A stretch of 64,000 nucleotides of DNA. Source: Pontibacillus halophilus JSM 076056 = DSM 19796. GTDB taxonomy: Bacteria > Bacillota > Bacilli > Bacillales > BH030062. Made by a program: the position numbers and the translations under genes. The DNA is taken from NCBI RefSeq assembly GCF_000425205.1, contig NZ_AULI01000005.1, forward strand, positions 124,001 to 188,000, given 5' to 3'. This document shows, piece after piece, positions 1 through 9,419 of this stretch (position 1 is the first letter of the stretch; every line of letters starts with the position of its first letter). A model generated the notes under the pieces. It ran no database searches. It was not told the DNA's origin and worked only from the letters and a program-made list of their open reading frames with translations.

Positions 1-78
1 CGAACGAAGAAGGACGCTGAACAAAAGGCGGCCAAGAAGGCGCTTGTTCAGTGGGCTGGAGAAGAAGTGGAAGAATAA
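1..78 (+). CDS. rnc: Ribonuclease III, C-terminal end (partial)
   Basis: Only the last 25 codons lie in the window, ending at TAA 76-78. The visible peptide begins RTKKDAEQKAAKKAL. This matches the final helix of a double-stranded-RNA-binding domain, where the lysines contact RNA. The family enzyme cuts double-stranded RNA in rRNA and scRNA maturation. The call rests on this short match and on position, because rnc precedes smc in Bacilli. A strong hairpin terminator follows within 10 bases, so rnc transcription probably ends here and does not run into smc. Confidence 0.8.
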   Translation, partial: RTKKDAEQKAAKKALVQWAGEEVEE

Positions 79-83
79 TAGAG

Positions 84-116
84 AAAGGGCAGCTCATGTA
101 GAGCTGCCCTTTTTCA
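84..116. terminator. Hairpin terminator between rnc and the convergent UPF0435 gene
   Basis: A perfect 10-bp stem (86-95 with 101-110) has the 5-base loop ATGTA. An A-run flanks the left side and a T-run the right. The stop of the reverse-strand UPF0435 gene is at 120-122, so the element can serve both converging transcripts. Confidence 0.85.
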
Positions 117-119
117 TCG

Positions 120-344
120 TTATGATTTACGGTATTTACCCAATTCGCCTACAACAGCTTGAATTTCAGACACGCTTAGCTGTCCTTTCATCTGAACCAT
201 GTCATATAGGTCTTTAATTTGGTCGTAATAGCGGATGTCATAATCCTCTGCGTCCATAATGGAACGATTCACGACTTGAAGGTCTTCAGCCAGGCCGTTA
301 ATGACAAACGCTAGATTTTCTTGTGTTGCTTCACTTAAATTCAT
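120..344 (-). CDS. UPF0435 (DUF1128) family protein, YfkK-like
   Basis: A 74-residue protein of unknown function. The start chosen is the ATG at 342-344, because a GAGGAG ribosome site sits about 8 bases upstream of it on the reverse strand; the longer reading from 368 has none. The sequence MNLSEATQENLAF and the later SVSEIQAVVGELGKYR fit the small UPF0435/DUF1128 family (B. subtilis YfkK). It is predicted soluble, acidic and helical, with no signal or membrane segment. It is the only reverse-strand gene in the window and lies between rnc and smc, which are adjacent in B. subtilis. Family assignment is by eye. Confidence 0.8.
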   Translation of the reverse strand: MNLSEATQENLAFVINGLAEDLQVVNRSIMDAEDYDIRYYDQIKDLYDMVQMKGQLSVSEIQAVVGELGKYRKS

Positions 345-371
345 GATTCCACTCCTCATCTCAATCAATGC

Positions 372-399
372 TTGCTTCTATGACACCTTACTTTATGAT
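372..399 (+). promoter_or_regulatory. Candidate SigA promoter for smc
   Basis: TTGCTT (372-377) is followed after 16 bases by TATGAT (394-399), about 65 bases before the smc start. A separate promoter for smc is expected because a terminator and a reverse gene cut it off from rnc. The -35 box is only a moderate match. Confidence 0.4.
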
Positions 400-463
400 A
401 AAATATATGAGTTGAATTGAAAACACTACTTCTTAAGAAACAAGTACATAGGAGGAAAAAAAC

Positions 464-3400
464 ATGTTCCTCAAACGATTAGATACAATAGGATTTAAAT
501 CATTTGCTGAACGAATTTCCGTTGACTTCGTACCTGGCGTAACCGCTGTAGTTGGTCCGAATGGAAGCGGTAAAAGTAATATTACCGACGCAATCCGTTG
601 GGTACTAGGGGAACAATCCGCTAAGTCCCTTCGAGGTGCGAAGATGGAAGACGTCATCTTCTCAGGAAGTGACACGAGAAAAATGCTAAACTTCGCGGAA
701 GTTTCGCTTACATTAGATAATGAAGATCATACCCTACCTATCGAATATGGGGAAGTGAACATTACAAGACGTGTCTACAGATCTGGCGATAGCGAGTATT
801 ACATCAACAAGCAGTCCTGTAGACTGAAGGACATCGTTGAATTATTTATTGACTCTGGCCTTGGCCGTGAGGCTTTCTCAATTATCTCACAAGGGAAAGT
901 CGAAGAGATTTTAAGCTCTAAGGCTGAAGAACGTCGCGTCATCTTTGAAGAGGCTGCTGGCGTGTTGAAATATAAACAACGAAAGAAAAAAGCCGAACAA
1001 AAATTAACAGAGACTGAAGATAATCTAAATCGCGTTGAAGATATTATCTATGAAATTGACAATCAGCTTGAACCACTAAAGGAACAAGCTGCGATGGCGA
1101 AAGATTATCTCGAGAAGAAGGATGAACTGGAGAAGCATGAAGTTTCCCTTCTTGTATCTGAAATCCAGTCCATTCATGAAGAATGGAATACACTCTTAAA
1201 GCAACTCGAGACGGAGAAAGACAAAGAAGTTGAGTATAGTACGTTTATTCAGAATAAAGAGGCTCTTATTGAGTCAGAGCGAGCAGAAATGCAAACGCTT
1301 GATGAATCGATTGAAGACCTTCAAGAATCCCTCCTTCAACTCACACAAGAATTAGAGAGTCTTGAGGGGAAGAAAGAGCTCTTTAATGAACGCCACAAGC
1401 ACTATTCTGAGAATAAATCAAAGCTTGAGAACGAAGTAGAGCGCCTCCGTGCCCAGCATAAATCCCTCTTGCAACAATCAGAGACAGAAGAGGCGCGACT
1501 CACGGAGTGGAAGAATAAGCATGAAGAAACCACAACACATCTTGAGGAGAAGCGAAACGAGCTTCTGGCATTAGATGTCAACAGTGAAGAGCGATTAGAA
1601 GAGCTTAGAGGCGAGTATATTGAATTATTAAACAATCAAGCAGCGAAGCGGAACGAAAAGCAATCTGTTGAACAACAGCTTGAGCAACTTAAGCAGAAGC
1701 TTGCTCGTCTACAGGAGAAATTTCAGGGCTATCTAACTGAACGACAAACGTATACAGATGAGAAGGAAGCAAAACAACAAGACCTAAAAGCTCGGGAAGA
1801 TGAGCGTAAACGCTTAGAACACGAAGTTGAATCCTTGAACAAGGACCTACGCTCGAAGAAAGAAGAGTATGAGAAGCAAGAATCGAAGCTTTATGAAGGT
1901 TATCAGTACGTACAAAAGCTACGCTCTAAGAAAGAAATGCTTGAAGAGATGAAAGAAGACTTCGCAGGATTCTTCCAAGGGGTTAAAGAAGTCTTAAAGG
2001 CCCGTGAACAAGAGCAACTTCACGGAATCCATGGAGCTGTTGCAGAACTCATCGATATTCCAAATGACTACATGACGGCAATTGAAACTGCCCTTGGAGC
2101 CCAAGCTCAGCATGTGGTAACGAAGGATGAGGGAAGTGCTCGTGAAGCAATTAATTGGTTGAAGCGGAACAATAGTGGCCGGGCTACGTTCCTTCCTCTT
2201 CCTACCATTCAACCGAAGTCCGTGCCTTACGATAAACGTAATCTGATCGAACACCATGAAGGATTCGTTGGCGTGGCATCGGATCTTGTTCATGTAGATT
2301 CTACATTTGGTAAAGCAGTGCAACACCTTCTTGGAAATACGATTATTGCGAAGTCATTGAAGGCTGCGAACGAAATGGCGGCTAGTGTTCAGCGTCGCTT
2401 CCGATTTGTGACGCTTGAGGGTGACGTTGTGAATCCTGGTGGTTCTATGACTGGTGGGGCCCAGAAGAAACAGAACCAATCTCTATTTACTAGAGATAAA
2501 GAGTTAAAGGAACTAACAGAGAAACTAACAACCTTTGAACAAAAAGCAACTGTGTTTGAAACTAAAGTAAAACAACTGAAGGCTGAAATCCTAGACAAAG
2601 AGCAACAAAGTACAAAGCTACACGAACAATTGCAAGATAGTCGTGCTTCAGAACAATCTGAGAAGGCAGCCCTTAGGGAAATTGAAATTCAACAACAAAA
2701 TATTAACGATCATCTGCATTTATATGACCAAGACAAAGCGCAATATGAGAAAGAGATTGCGGATTTAATCAATCGAAACAATGAGCTACATCAAGAACTT
2801 GAAGCGGTAGAAGGACAACTATCGACCATTCAAACAACCATTGACGAGCTGTCGGTTCAGCAAACTTCAAAGCGTACGAGTCAAGAAGAGCTGAATCAAG
2901 CCATTCAAGAGCTCCAGGTCAAGCAAGCAGAAGAACAAACGACGATACGAAATCAATATGAAAAGTATGCCTCGTTAACTGACCAACTAGCAGCGGTGAA
3001 TGACGCTTTACAACTACAACAGAACGAACTAGACACACTCCATGAATTAAATACAAGTGGGGAAACAGAAGCGGACATTCAAGAGAAAGTAGACCAAAAA
3101 CGAAAGCAAAAAGAGACGAACAACAGTCTCATTCGAGCGCGTCGTGATGACCGAGCTACTCGTTCAGAACGCGTAGCGGACGTAGAGCGAGAATTGAAAG
3201 AAGCCAAACGCAATCATGCATCGCTTACGCAGTCCATTCAAGATAAAGAAGTTCAGGCGACTCGTCATGATGTAGAGCTTGATAATCGCTTGCAGCAGTT
3301 GAGTGCAGATTACAACCTTTCCTTCGAAAGAGCGAAAGAAACGTATCCGGAAACGACCGACCTGGAAGCGACCAGAACGCGTGTTAAGCTGATTCGTAAA

Positions 3401-4033
3401 GGGATCGAGGAACTTGGTACTGTAAACATCGGAGCCATTGATGAGTTCGAACGTATAGAAGAGCGTCATAATTTCTTAACTGAACAACAGACAGATTTGC
3501 TAGATGCGAAATCAACGTTAACAGAGACCATCTCAGAGATGGATGTGGAGATGGAGCGTCGTTTCTCGACTACGTTCTTCCAAATCAAAGACGAATTTCA
3601 ACTTGTATTCCGGGAGCTCTTCGGAGGGGGACAGGCAGACCTTCAGTTGACAAACCCTCAAGATTTACTGAATACGGGAATAGAAATTGTTGCCCAGCCT
3701 CCAGGGAAGAAACTTCAGAATTTAGGTCTTCTATCTGGTGGAGAGCGGGCGTTGACTGCCATTGCTCTGTTGTTCTCCATCTTGCGAGTAAGACCTGTAC
3801 CGTTCTGCGTGCTTGATGAAGTGGAAGCTGCCTTGGATGAGGCGAACGTAACCAGGTTCGCCAAATACTTGAAAGAATTTAGTGAAAACACTCAGTTTAT
3901 CGTCATCACACACCGTAAAGGAACGATGGAAGAAGCGGACGTGCTATACGGGGTTACAATGCAAGAGTCAGGTGTATCCCGTCTTGTTTCCGTGCGACTA
4001 GAGGAATCCAAACAACTAATTAATGGTCGATAG
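464..4033 (+). CDS. smc: Chromosome segregation ATPase SMC
   Basis: A 1189-residue SMC protein, close to the 1186 of B. subtilis. It forms an ATP-driven dimer that acts with ScpA and ScpB to organise and separate chromosomes. The Walker A site GPNGSGKS is at residues 31-38. Two long coiled-coil arms (about 165-500 and 670-1000) flank a hinge near 505-665. The C-terminal head carries the signature LSGGERA near 1090 and the Walker B stretch VLDEVEAALDE near 1115. The start has a strong TAGGAGG site 8 bases upstream. ftsY follows after 14 bases, so the two are probably co-transcribed, as in B. subtilis. Confidence 0.98.
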   Translation: MFLKRLDTIGFKSFAERISVDFVPGVTAVVGPNGSGKSNITDAIRWVLGEQSAKSLRGAKMEDVIFSGSDTRKMLNFAEVSLTLDNEDHTLPIEYGEVNITRRVYRSGDSEYYINKQSCRLKDIVELFIDSGLGREAFSIISQGKVEEILSSKAEERRVIFEEAAGVLKYKQRKKKAEQKLTETEDNLNRVEDIIYEIDNQLEPLKEQAAMAKDYLEKKDELEKHEVSLLVSEIQSIHEEWNTLLKQLETEKDKEVEYSTFIQNKEALIESERAEMQTLDESIEDLQESLLQLTQELESLEGKKELFNERHKHYSENKSKLENEVERLRAQHKSLLQQSETEEARLTEWKNKHEETTTHLEEKRNELLALDVNSEERLEELRGEYIELLNNQAAKRNEKQSVEQQLEQLKQKLARLQEKFQGYLTERQTYTDEKEAKQQDLKAREDERKRLEHEVESLNKDLRSKKEEYEKQESKLYEGYQYVQKLRSKKEMLEEMKEDFAGFFQGVKEVLKAREQEQLHGIHGAVAELIDIPNDYMTAIETALGAQAQHVVTKDEGSAREAINWLKRNNSGRATFLPLPTIQPKSVPYDKRNLIEHHEGFVGVASDLVHVDSTFGKAVQHLLGNTIIAKSLKAANEMAASVQRRFRFVTLEGDVVNPGGSMTGGAQKKQNQSLFTRDKELKELTEKLTTFEQKATVFETKVKQLKAEILDKEQQSTKLHEQLQDSRASEQSEKAALREIEIQQQNINDHLHLYDQDKAQYEKEIADLINRNNELHQELEAVEGQLSTIQTTIDELSVQQTSKRTSQEELNQAIQELQVKQAEEQTTIRNQYEKYASLTDQLAAVNDALQLQQNELDTLHELNTSGETEADIQEKVDQKRKQKETNNSLIRARRDDRATRSERVADVERELKEAKRNHASLTQSIQDKEVQATRHDVELDNRLQQLSADYNLSFERAKETYPETTDLEATRTRVKLIRKGIEELGTVNIGAIDEFERIEERHNFLTEQQTDLLDAKSTLTETISEMDVEMERRFSTTFFQIKDEFQLVFRELFGGGQADLQLTNPQDLLNTGIEIVAQPPGKKLQNLGLLSGGERALTAIALLFSILRVRPVPFCVLDEVEAALDEANVTRFAKYLKEFSENTQFIVITHRKGTMEEADVLYGVTMQESGVSRLVSVRLEESKQLINGR

Positions 4034-4047
4034 AGAGGAAGGATTAG

Positions 4048-5256
4048 ATGAGTTTTTTCAAGAAATTGAAGGATAAGTTCACAAAGCAAGAGGAGACCGT
4101 AGAAGAATCGCAAGCCTTAGAACATAAAGACGAGTCTAATGAGTCTAATGAGACAGAGGAGTCAGCTGAAGCTGAAACAGTAGAGGATTCAAGTGAAGAC
4201 AATGCCGAAGCCGTTACAGCGGTGGAAGAATCGGAATCCGACGAGGAACCTTCGATACAATCTGTTGAAGAGACGCAGCCTGAACTTCTGCCTGAAGAGA
4301 AAAAAGAAAGTATTGCAGACAAGTTTAAAAAAGGTCTGTCTAAAACACGGAACAACTTCTCTTCCAAAGTAAATGACTTAGTAGCGAAATACCGCAAAGT
4401 CGATGAGGACTTCTTCGAAGAACTAGAAGAAATTCTAATTGGCGCAGACGTAGGCGTGAATACCGTGATGGAGCTTATTGAAGAGCTTGAAATGGAAGTA
4501 AAGCGTCGAAATATTAAAGATACCTCTGAAATGAGGGAAGTCATCTCTGAGAAACTTGTTGAGATCTATCAAGGTGACGAAAATGAAGGTGTTCAAGAAT
4601 TAAACGTGAACAATGACGGATTATCTGTTGTCTTATTTGTTGGTGTTAATGGAGTCGGGAAGACGACGACAATCGGAAAGATGGCTCACCGCTTGAAGCA
4701 AGAAGGCAAGACGGTCATGTTAGCCGCAGGAGACACGTTCCGTGCAGGAGCCATTGAACAACTTGAAGTATGGGGTGAACGCGTAGGCGTCGATGTGATT
4801 AAACATAGCGCTGGAAGTGACCCAGCAGCAGTCGTATATGATGCCGTTCAAGCTGCTAAAGCGCGTGGTGTTGACGTGTTACTGTGTGATACGGCTGGAC
4901 GTCTGCAAAATAAAGTCAATCTGATGAATGAGCTATCTAAGGTGAAAAAGGTTATTTCACGAGAAGTCCCGGATGCCCCGCATGATGTCATGCTTGTTCT
5001 TGATGCGACGACTGGACAGAATGCCATGAGTCAGGCGAAGACGTTTAGTGAGACGACAGATGTAACGGGAATTGTCTTAACGAAACTCGATGGTACAGCG
5101 AAGGGTGGAATTGTCCTCGCCATTCGAAACGAATTGAATATTCCAGTGAAATACGTAGGGTTAGGGGAGAAAATGACGGACCTACAAACGTTTGACCCTG
5201 ATGCCTTTGTGTACGGACTTTTTGCTGATATGCTAGAAGAAACGGAAGAAGCGTAA
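4048..5256 (+). CDS. ftsY: Signal recognition particle receptor FtsY
   Basis: A 402-residue SRP receptor GTPase that docks ribosome-SRP complexes at the membrane for co-translational insertion. Residues 1 to about 95 form a strongly acidic, Glu/Ser-rich A domain. The NG domain follows, with G1 motif GVNGVGKTTT near 199, DTAGR near 281 and TKLDGTAKGG near 345. It is longer than B. subtilis FtsY (329 residues) because of the acidic N-terminal region. No membrane helix is seen. It sits 14 bases downstream of smc behind a GAGGAAGG site. Confidence 0.97.
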   Translation: MSFFKKLKDKFTKQEETVEESQALEHKDESNESNETEESAEAETVEDSSEDNAEAVTAVEESESDEEPSIQSVEETQPELLPEEKKESIADKFKKGLSKTRNNFSSKVNDLVAKYRKVDEDFFEELEEILIGADVGVNTVMELIEELEMEVKRRNIKDTSEMREVISEKLVEIYQGDENEGVQELNVNNDGLSVVLFVGVNGVGKTTTIGKMAHRLKQEGKTVMLAAGDTFRAGAIEQLEVWGERVGVDVIKHSAGSDPAAVVYDAVQAAKARGVDVLLCDTAGRLQNKVNLMNELSKVKKVISREVPDAPHDVMLVLDATTGQNAMSQAKTFSETTDVTGIVLTKLDGTAKGGIVLAIRNELNIPVKYVGLGEKMTDLQTFDPDAFVYGLFADMLEETEEA

Positions 5257-5272
5257 AAATCCCGGTGAAACC

Positions 5273-5300
5273 TTGACAGATACCGTATGTTTTCGATAAT
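5273..5300 (+). promoter_or_regulatory. SigA-type promoter for ylxM-ffh
   Basis: TTGACA (5273-5278), a 16-base spacer and GATAAT (5295-5300), about 45 bases before the ylxM start. The -35 box is a perfect consensus. It lets the ylxM-ffh pair be transcribed independently of smc-ftsY. Confidence 0.7.
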
Positions 5301-5344
5301 ATTTGTATATGTAAAGGCATTTCACTTAACAAGGAGTGCTTGCT

Positions 5345-5668
5345 TTGCTTGAAAAGACAACTCGGATGAACTATCTATTCGATTTTTATCAAGAATTGTT
5401 AACGGATAAACAACGTAGTTACATGGAGCTCTATTACCTCGAAGATTACTCGCTAGGTGAGATCTCAGAGGCCTTTGAAGTCAGTCGTCAGGCCGTCTAT
5501 GACAACATTAGACGAACTGAGAACATGATTGAAGAGTATGAAGAGAAGCTCCACTTATACGAGCGTTTTCAAGAGCGACAGAGCTTGCTGAAACAGTTGA
5601 AAGAATCCATTCGAAAAGGTTCCACTGACGCAATTCAGCTCGTGGAAACCTTGGAGAATTTAGATTAG
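5345..5668 (+). CDS. ylxM: YlxM family putative SRP-associated DNA-binding protein
   Basis: A 107-residue protein starting [15 protein letters not shown], nearly identical in layout to B. subtilis YlxM. The start chosen is TTG at 5345, 8 bases after AAGGAG (5331-5336). A GTG at 5336 would overlap that ribosome site and is unlikely. A helix-turn-helix resembling sigma region 4 covers about residues 37-65 ([20 protein letters not shown]). It precedes ffh by 12 bases. The family is linked to the signal recognition particle mainly by this conserved gene order; its role in Bacillus is not settled. Confidence 0.9.
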   Translation: MLEKTTRMNYLFDFYQELLTDKQRSYMELYYLEDYSLGEISEAFEVSRQAVYDNIRRTENMIEEYEEKLHLYERFQERQSLLKQLKESIRKGSTDAIQLVETLENLD

Positions 5669-5680
5669 GAGGGCGGCTGT

Positions 5681-7021
5681 ATGGCATTTGAAGGATTAGC
5701 CGACCGACTGCAGAATACGATCCAAAAGATTAAAGGTAAAGGAAAAGTCACAGAAGAAGACGTCAAAGCAATGACGCGTGAAATTCGATTAGCGCTTCTT
5801 GAGGCAGACGTTAACTTTAAAGTGGTGAAAGACTTTATCAAGCGCGTGAAAGAGCGTGCAGTTGGACAAGAAGTCATGAAGAGCTTAACCCCTGGCCAAC
5901 AGGTCATTAAAGTGGTTAAGGAAGAATTGACTGAGTTAATGGGCGGAGAGCAAAGTAAAATTGCAACAGCGAATCGCCCTCCAACTGTAATCATGATGGT
6001 CGGTCTGCAAGGTGCAGGTAAAACGACGACAACCGGAAAGCTTGCAAATCATCTTCGTAAAGAACACAACCGAAAGCCACTGCTTGTTGCAGCGGACGTG
6101 TATCGTCCAGCAGCAATCAATCAGCTTGAAACGATTGGTAAGCAGTTGGATATACCGGTCTATTCTGAAGGGACAGAAGCGAACCCTGTTGACATCGCGA
6201 AACAGGCCATTGAAGAGGCGAAGGCCAATCATAATGATTATGTCATTATTGATACGGCTGGTCGTCTTCACGTGGACGAACATCTTATGGACGAACTTCA
6301 ACAAATTCGTGATACCGTTCAACCTACGGAAACGTTCCTTGTTGTCGATTCGATGACAGGACAAGACGCCGTAAACGTTGCGGAGACGTTCAACAACCAA
6401 CTGGATTTATCAGGAGTTGTCTTAACGAAACTTGATGGGGATACACGTGGTGGTGCAGCCCTCTCTATTAAGGCAGTTACAGACAAACCGATCAAGTTTG
6501 CTGGTATGGGAGAGAAAATGGATGCACTAGAGCCATTCCATCCTGAACGTATGGCGTCTCGAATTCTAGGCATGGGCGACGTTCTTACTCTGATTGAGAA
6601 AGCTCAATCAGAAGTGGATGAAGACCAAGCGAAGCAACTTGAACAAAAGATGAAAGATGCATCCTTTACACTTGATGACTTCTTGGAACAAATGGGACAA
6701 GTAAAGAAAATGGGGCCACTTGAAGACCTTATTTCGATGATTCCAGGTGCTGACAAGATGAAAGGGTTGAAGAACGCCCAATTTGATGATAAACAAATCA
6801 CTCATGTTGAAGCGATTATTCAATCCATGACAAAGTACGAGCGTGAAAAGCCTGAAATCATGAACGCAAGCCGTAAGAAGCGGATTGCTAAAGGTTCTGG
6901 TCGCTCTGTGACGGAAGTCAATCGTCTTCTCAAGCAGTTTAATGACATGAAGAAGATGATGAAACAAATGACGAATCAAAAAGGCAAAAAAGGCAAAGGT
7001 ATGAAGTTTCCGTTTATGTAA
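5681..7021 (+). CDS. ffh: Signal recognition particle protein Ffh
   Basis: The 446-residue SRP54 homologue that binds signal peptides and the SRP RNA. The GTPase motif GLQGAGKTTTTGK lies near residue 108, DTAGR near 190 and TKLDGDTRGG near 248. The C-terminal M domain (about 300-446) has the SGRS RNA-binding motif followed by methionine-rich helices. Length equals the B. subtilis protein. An AGGAGGG site precedes the ATG. Its partner FtsY is encoded two genes upstream. Confidence 0.98.
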   Translation: MAFEGLADRLQNTIQKIKGKGKVTEEDVKAMTREIRLALLEADVNFKVVKDFIKRVKERAVGQEVMKSLTPGQQVIKVVKEELTELMGGEQSKIATANRPPTVIMMVGLQGAGKTTTTGKLANHLRKEHNRKPLLVAADVYRPAAINQLETIGKQLDIPVYSEGTEANPVDIAKQAIEEAKANHNDYVIIDTAGRLHVDEHLMDELQQIRDTVQPTETFLVVDSMTGQDAVNVAETFNNQLDLSGVVLTKLDGDTRGGAALSIKAVTDKPIKFAGMGEKMDALEPFHPERMASRILGMGDVLTLIEKAQSEVDEDQAKQLEQKMKDASFTLDDFLEQMGQVKKMGPLEDLISMIPGADKMKGLKNAQFDDKQITHVEAIIQSMTKYEREKPEIMNASRKKRIAKGSGRSVTEVNRLLKQFNDMKKMMKQMTNQKGKKGKGMKFPFM

Positions 7022-7032
7022 TGGAAAAACAC

Positions 7033-7061
7033 TTTACACAGTGAAATATCTTTGCTACAAT
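7033..7061 (+). promoter_or_regulatory. SigA-type promoter for the rpsP operon
   Basis: TTTACA (7033-7038), a 17-base spacer and TACAAT (7056-7061), about 40 bases before rpsP. It lies directly behind the ffh stop, and no terminator separates the two, so read-through from ffh is also possible. Confidence 0.75.
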
Positions 7062-7102
7062 CTAAACTTGTGAAAAGCAAAATAATTCGGAGGTGCTTAT
7101 AA

Positions 7103-7375
7103 ATGGCAGTAAAAATTCGCTTAAAGCGTATGGGTTCTAAACGTAACCCATTCTATCGTGTAGTAGTAGCAGATTCACGTTCTCCTCGTGACGGACGTTT
7201 CATTGAACAGATTGGTACGTACAACCCAATCGCTAACCCAACAGAGGTTAGTATCGACGAAGAGAAAGCTCTTCAGTGGATGACAGAAGGCGCGAAGCCA
7301 TCTGACACAGTACGCAACCTATTCTCAACACAAGGCATCATGGAGAAATTCCACGCACAAAAAACTCAAAAGTAA
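7103..7375 (+). CDS. rpsP: 30S ribosomal protein S16
   Basis: A 90-residue S16 protein, a component of the 30S body needed for its assembly. The family N-terminus [19 protein letters not shown] and the following [12 protein letters not shown] are clear, and length is as in B. subtilis. A CGGAGG site precedes the start. It is the first gene of the block rpsP-khpA, and its own promoter lies just upstream. Confidence 0.98.
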   Translation: MAVKIRLKRMGSKRNPFYRVVVADSRSPRDGRFIEQIGTYNPIANPTEVSIDEEKALQWMTEGAKPSDTVRNLFSTQGIMEKFHAQKTQK

Positions 7376-7392
7376 AGCGGTGAACCATTAAC

Positions 7393-7620
7393 ATGGAAGC
7401 CCTCATTGAGACGATTGTCCGGCCATTAGTGGATTACCCAGAAGACATCAAGATCACGAAGCAGGAAGAGGCACAGAAAATTATGTACCAACTTCATTTG
7501 CATCAAGATGATGTTGGAAAGGTGATTGGAAAGCAAGGCCGTGTTGCCAAGTCTATTCGAACCCTCGTTTATGCCGCGGGTTCTAAATCGAATAAACGCA
7601 TTTTCTTAGAGATTATGTAA
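7393..7620 (+). CDS. khpA: KH-domain RNA-binding protein KhpA (YlqC)
   Basis: A 75-residue protein made almost entirely of one KH domain. The nucleic-acid-binding loop GKVIGKQGR is near residues 41-49. In other Firmicutes KhpA pairs with KhpB (Jag/EloR) and binds many RNAs, affecting cell elongation. The position between rpsP and rimM is conserved in Bacilli. The ribosome site before the ATG is weak, which suggests translational coupling to rpsP 17 bases upstream. A terminator follows. Confidence 0.92.
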   Translation: MEALIETIVRPLVDYPEDIKITKQEEAQKIMYQLHLHQDDVGKVIGKQGRVAKSIRTLVYAAGSKSNKRIFLEIM

Positions 7621-7621
7621 G

Positions 7622-7656
7622 TAAAAGGGGAAGGGGCTAACCTTTCCCTTTTTTTT
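7622..7656 (+). terminator. Terminator after khpA
   Basis: The stem AAAAGGGGAAGG (7623-7634) pairs, with one G-T wobble, with CCTTTCCCTTTT, and a T-run follows. It closes the rpsP-khpA unit, so ylqD-rimM-trmD needs partial read-through or its own promoter. I found no convincing promoter in 7657-7759. Confidence 0.75.
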
Positions 7657-7759
7657 CAATGCGCTTGTATACAACCTTACGAACAGAAGTGACAGGTTTA
7701 GCTATTTAATAGAAACACACTGTTGTGTGAAGCCTTGTAAGGAAGTGAGCGAAGATCCT

Positions 7760-8149
7760 ATGGAAATTATTCGAAAGATCCCAGTGAAGCAAGTATTAAC
7801 AGAAGCAAGTAAAGAGAAGATGCAGCATCAGTTTCATCGAGAATGGAAGCAACTTGACCAAGAATGTCAGCAGTTGTCCTTTGAAAAGCGCCGCATTGAA
7901 AGTAAACAAAATGTCTCTCGTGAAGAAGTTTCAAAGCGATTTCAGAAAGAACTCGACCGCCGGAAAGAAAAAATGCGTTGGGTTGAATATCAGCTTGAAC
8001 AACTAGACATTCTACCACTGGGTAGTGAGCTTACGGACAGTGAGGTTGAGACGGTCGTGACCGTCGAAATCGGGAGTAACTGGGAAGACATAATGAGTGA
8101 AGGTGCCATTGTCGTTGAAGACGGAAAGGTAATTCGTATCGATCGGTAG
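7760..8149 (+). CDS. ylqD: YlqD family protein
   Basis: A 129-residue protein of unknown function. The start is set at ATG 7760 (MEIIRKIPVKQVLTEAS), which follows an AAGGAAGTGAG ribosome site and matches the family N-terminus. A GTG 33 bases earlier is possible but less likely. The middle (about 25-80) is a charged, heptad-like coiled coil, and the C-terminus is a short beta-rich segment (VVTVEIGSNW). The location before rimM is conserved in Bacilli. Its stop touches the rimM leader region, suggesting coupling. Confidence 0.85.
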   Translation: MEIIRKIPVKQVLTEASKEKMQHQFHREWKQLDQECQQLSFEKRRIESKQNVSREEVSKRFQKELDRRKEKMRWVEYQLEQLDILPLGSELTDSEVETVVTVEIGSNWEDIMSEGAIVVEDGKVIRIDR

Positions 8150-8158
8150 GTGATAAAG

Positions 8159-8677
8159 ATGGAATCATCTCTATATACAATTGGGAAAGTAGTTAACACC
8201 CATGGAGTGCGAGGGGAAGTGCGTGTCATCCAAGTAACAGACTTTGAAGACCGCTTCGAGCCAGGGAACGTGGTATACTTCATCTCGCCAGACGGTGGGA
8301 AGCCACAAACATTAACAATTCGCACACATCGTACACACAAGAACTTTCAGCTCGTGTCATTTGAAGACTATCCTTCGTTAAATGATGTTGAGCCTATGAA
8401 AGGCGGAGAACTTGCTATTTCAGAGGAGCAACAAGGCGAACTTTCGGAAGGTGAATTTTATTACCATGAAATTATCGGTTGTGAAGTACATACAACATCC
8501 GGTGAGCATATTGGTCAAATAAAAGAAATTCTCTCCCCAGGTGCCAATGATGTATGGGTTATTAAGCGTAAAGGGAAGAAGGATGCCCTCATCCCATACA
8601 TTGAGCAAGTGGTGAAACAAATAAATGTGGACGAGAAGAAAGTCACGATTGAACCAATGGAAGGACTGTTAGACTAA
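8159..8677 (+). CDS. rimM: 16S rRNA processing protein RimM
   Basis: A 172-residue 30S maturation factor that binds S19 and helps fold the 3' domain of 16S rRNA. The start is ATG 8159 behind TAGGTGAT; the GTG at 8150 overlaps that site. The N-terminal beta barrel begins [22 protein letters not shown]-barrel domain fills the C-terminal half, with PGANDVWVI and [11 protein letters not shown]. It ends in EGLLD and overlaps trmD by one base (TAATG), so the two are translationally coupled. Confidence 0.96.
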   Translation: MESSLYTIGKVVNTHGVRGEVRVIQVTDFEDRFEPGNVVYFISPDGGKPQTLTIRTHRTHKNFQLVSFEDYPSLNDVEPMKGGELAISEEQQGELSEGEFYYHEIIGCEVHTTSGEHIGQIKEILSPGANDVWVIKRKGKKDALIPYIEQVVKQINVDEKKVTIEPMEGLLD

Positions 8678-9417
8678 TGCATATCGATATTCTGACACTG
8701 TTTCCGGACATGTTTCAGGGCGTTATGAATACATCAATCCTGAAGCGTGCTCAGGATATGGGCGCCTTCAGCTATGAGACCGTGAATTTCAGGGATTATA
8801 CAGAAAGCAAGCACAATAAAGTCGACGACACGCCCTATGGTGGTGGAGCTGGGATGGTGCTGTCTCCTCAACCTCTATTCGATGCAGTTGAAGCGGTGAA
8901 AGAGAAACGAACAGCTGAGAAATCCCCTAGAATCGTTCTGATGTGCCCACAAGGCGAACCTTACACCCAACAAAAGGCGGAGGAGCTAGCGAAGGAAGAG
9001 CACGTAATCTTCCTATGTGGCCATTACGAAGGGTATGATGAACGCATTCGTACCCATCTCGCTACAGATGAGATTTCAATTGGCGATTACGTATTAACAG
9101 GCGGAGAACTTGGGAGTATGGTGGTAATTGATAGTGTAGTTCGATTGTTGCCAGGCGTACTTGGTAATGAGGCATCTGCACCTGAGGACTCATTCTCAAG
9201 CGGTCTCCTTGAGCATCCTCACTACACGAAGCCTGCGAACTTTAGAGGGATAGAAGTGCCAGAAATACTACGCTCAGGTAACCATGCGAAGATTGATGAA
9301 TGGAGACATCAGCAATCGCTGAAGCGAACGTATGACAGGCGTCCGGACCTCTTGTCGAGCTATGAGTTAAGTGACAAGGAAAAACAGTGGATTCATTCAT
9401 GGGAAAATGGTGAATGA
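8677..9417 (+). CDS. trmD: tRNA (guanine-37-N1)-methyltransferase TrmD
   Basis: A 246-residue SPOUT methyltransferase that makes m1G37 in tRNAs and prevents frameshifting. The trefoil-knot motifs are intact: [10 protein letters not shown] near 49-58, [12 protein letters not shown] near 110 and [14 protein letters not shown] near 131. Length matches the family. It overlaps the rimM stop by one base. A promoter and leader for rplS follow it, so rplS can be expressed separately. Confidence 0.97.
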   Translation: MHIDILTLFPDMFQGVMNTSILKRAQDMGAFSYETVNFRDYTESKHNKVDDTPYGGGAGMVLSPQPLFDAVEAVKEKRTAEKSPRIVLMCPQGEPYTQQKAEELAKEEHVIFLCGHYEGYDERIRTHLATDEISIGDYVLTGGELGSMVVIDSVVRLLPGVLGNEASAPEDSFSSGLLEHPHYTKPANFRGIEVPEILRSGNHAKIDEWRHQQSLKRTYDRRPDLLSSYELSDKEKQWIHSWENGE

Positions 9418-9419
9418 TA

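Noticed and set aside
4044-4544. Long reverse-strand ORF opposite ftsY
   Set aside because: It is a Ser-rich mirror of the Glu-rich acidic domain of ftsY, has no ribosome site and resembles no family.
5936-6400. 154-codon reverse-strand ORF opposite ffh
   Set aside because: Antisense shadow of a conserved GTPase gene, with no start context and no recognisable domain.
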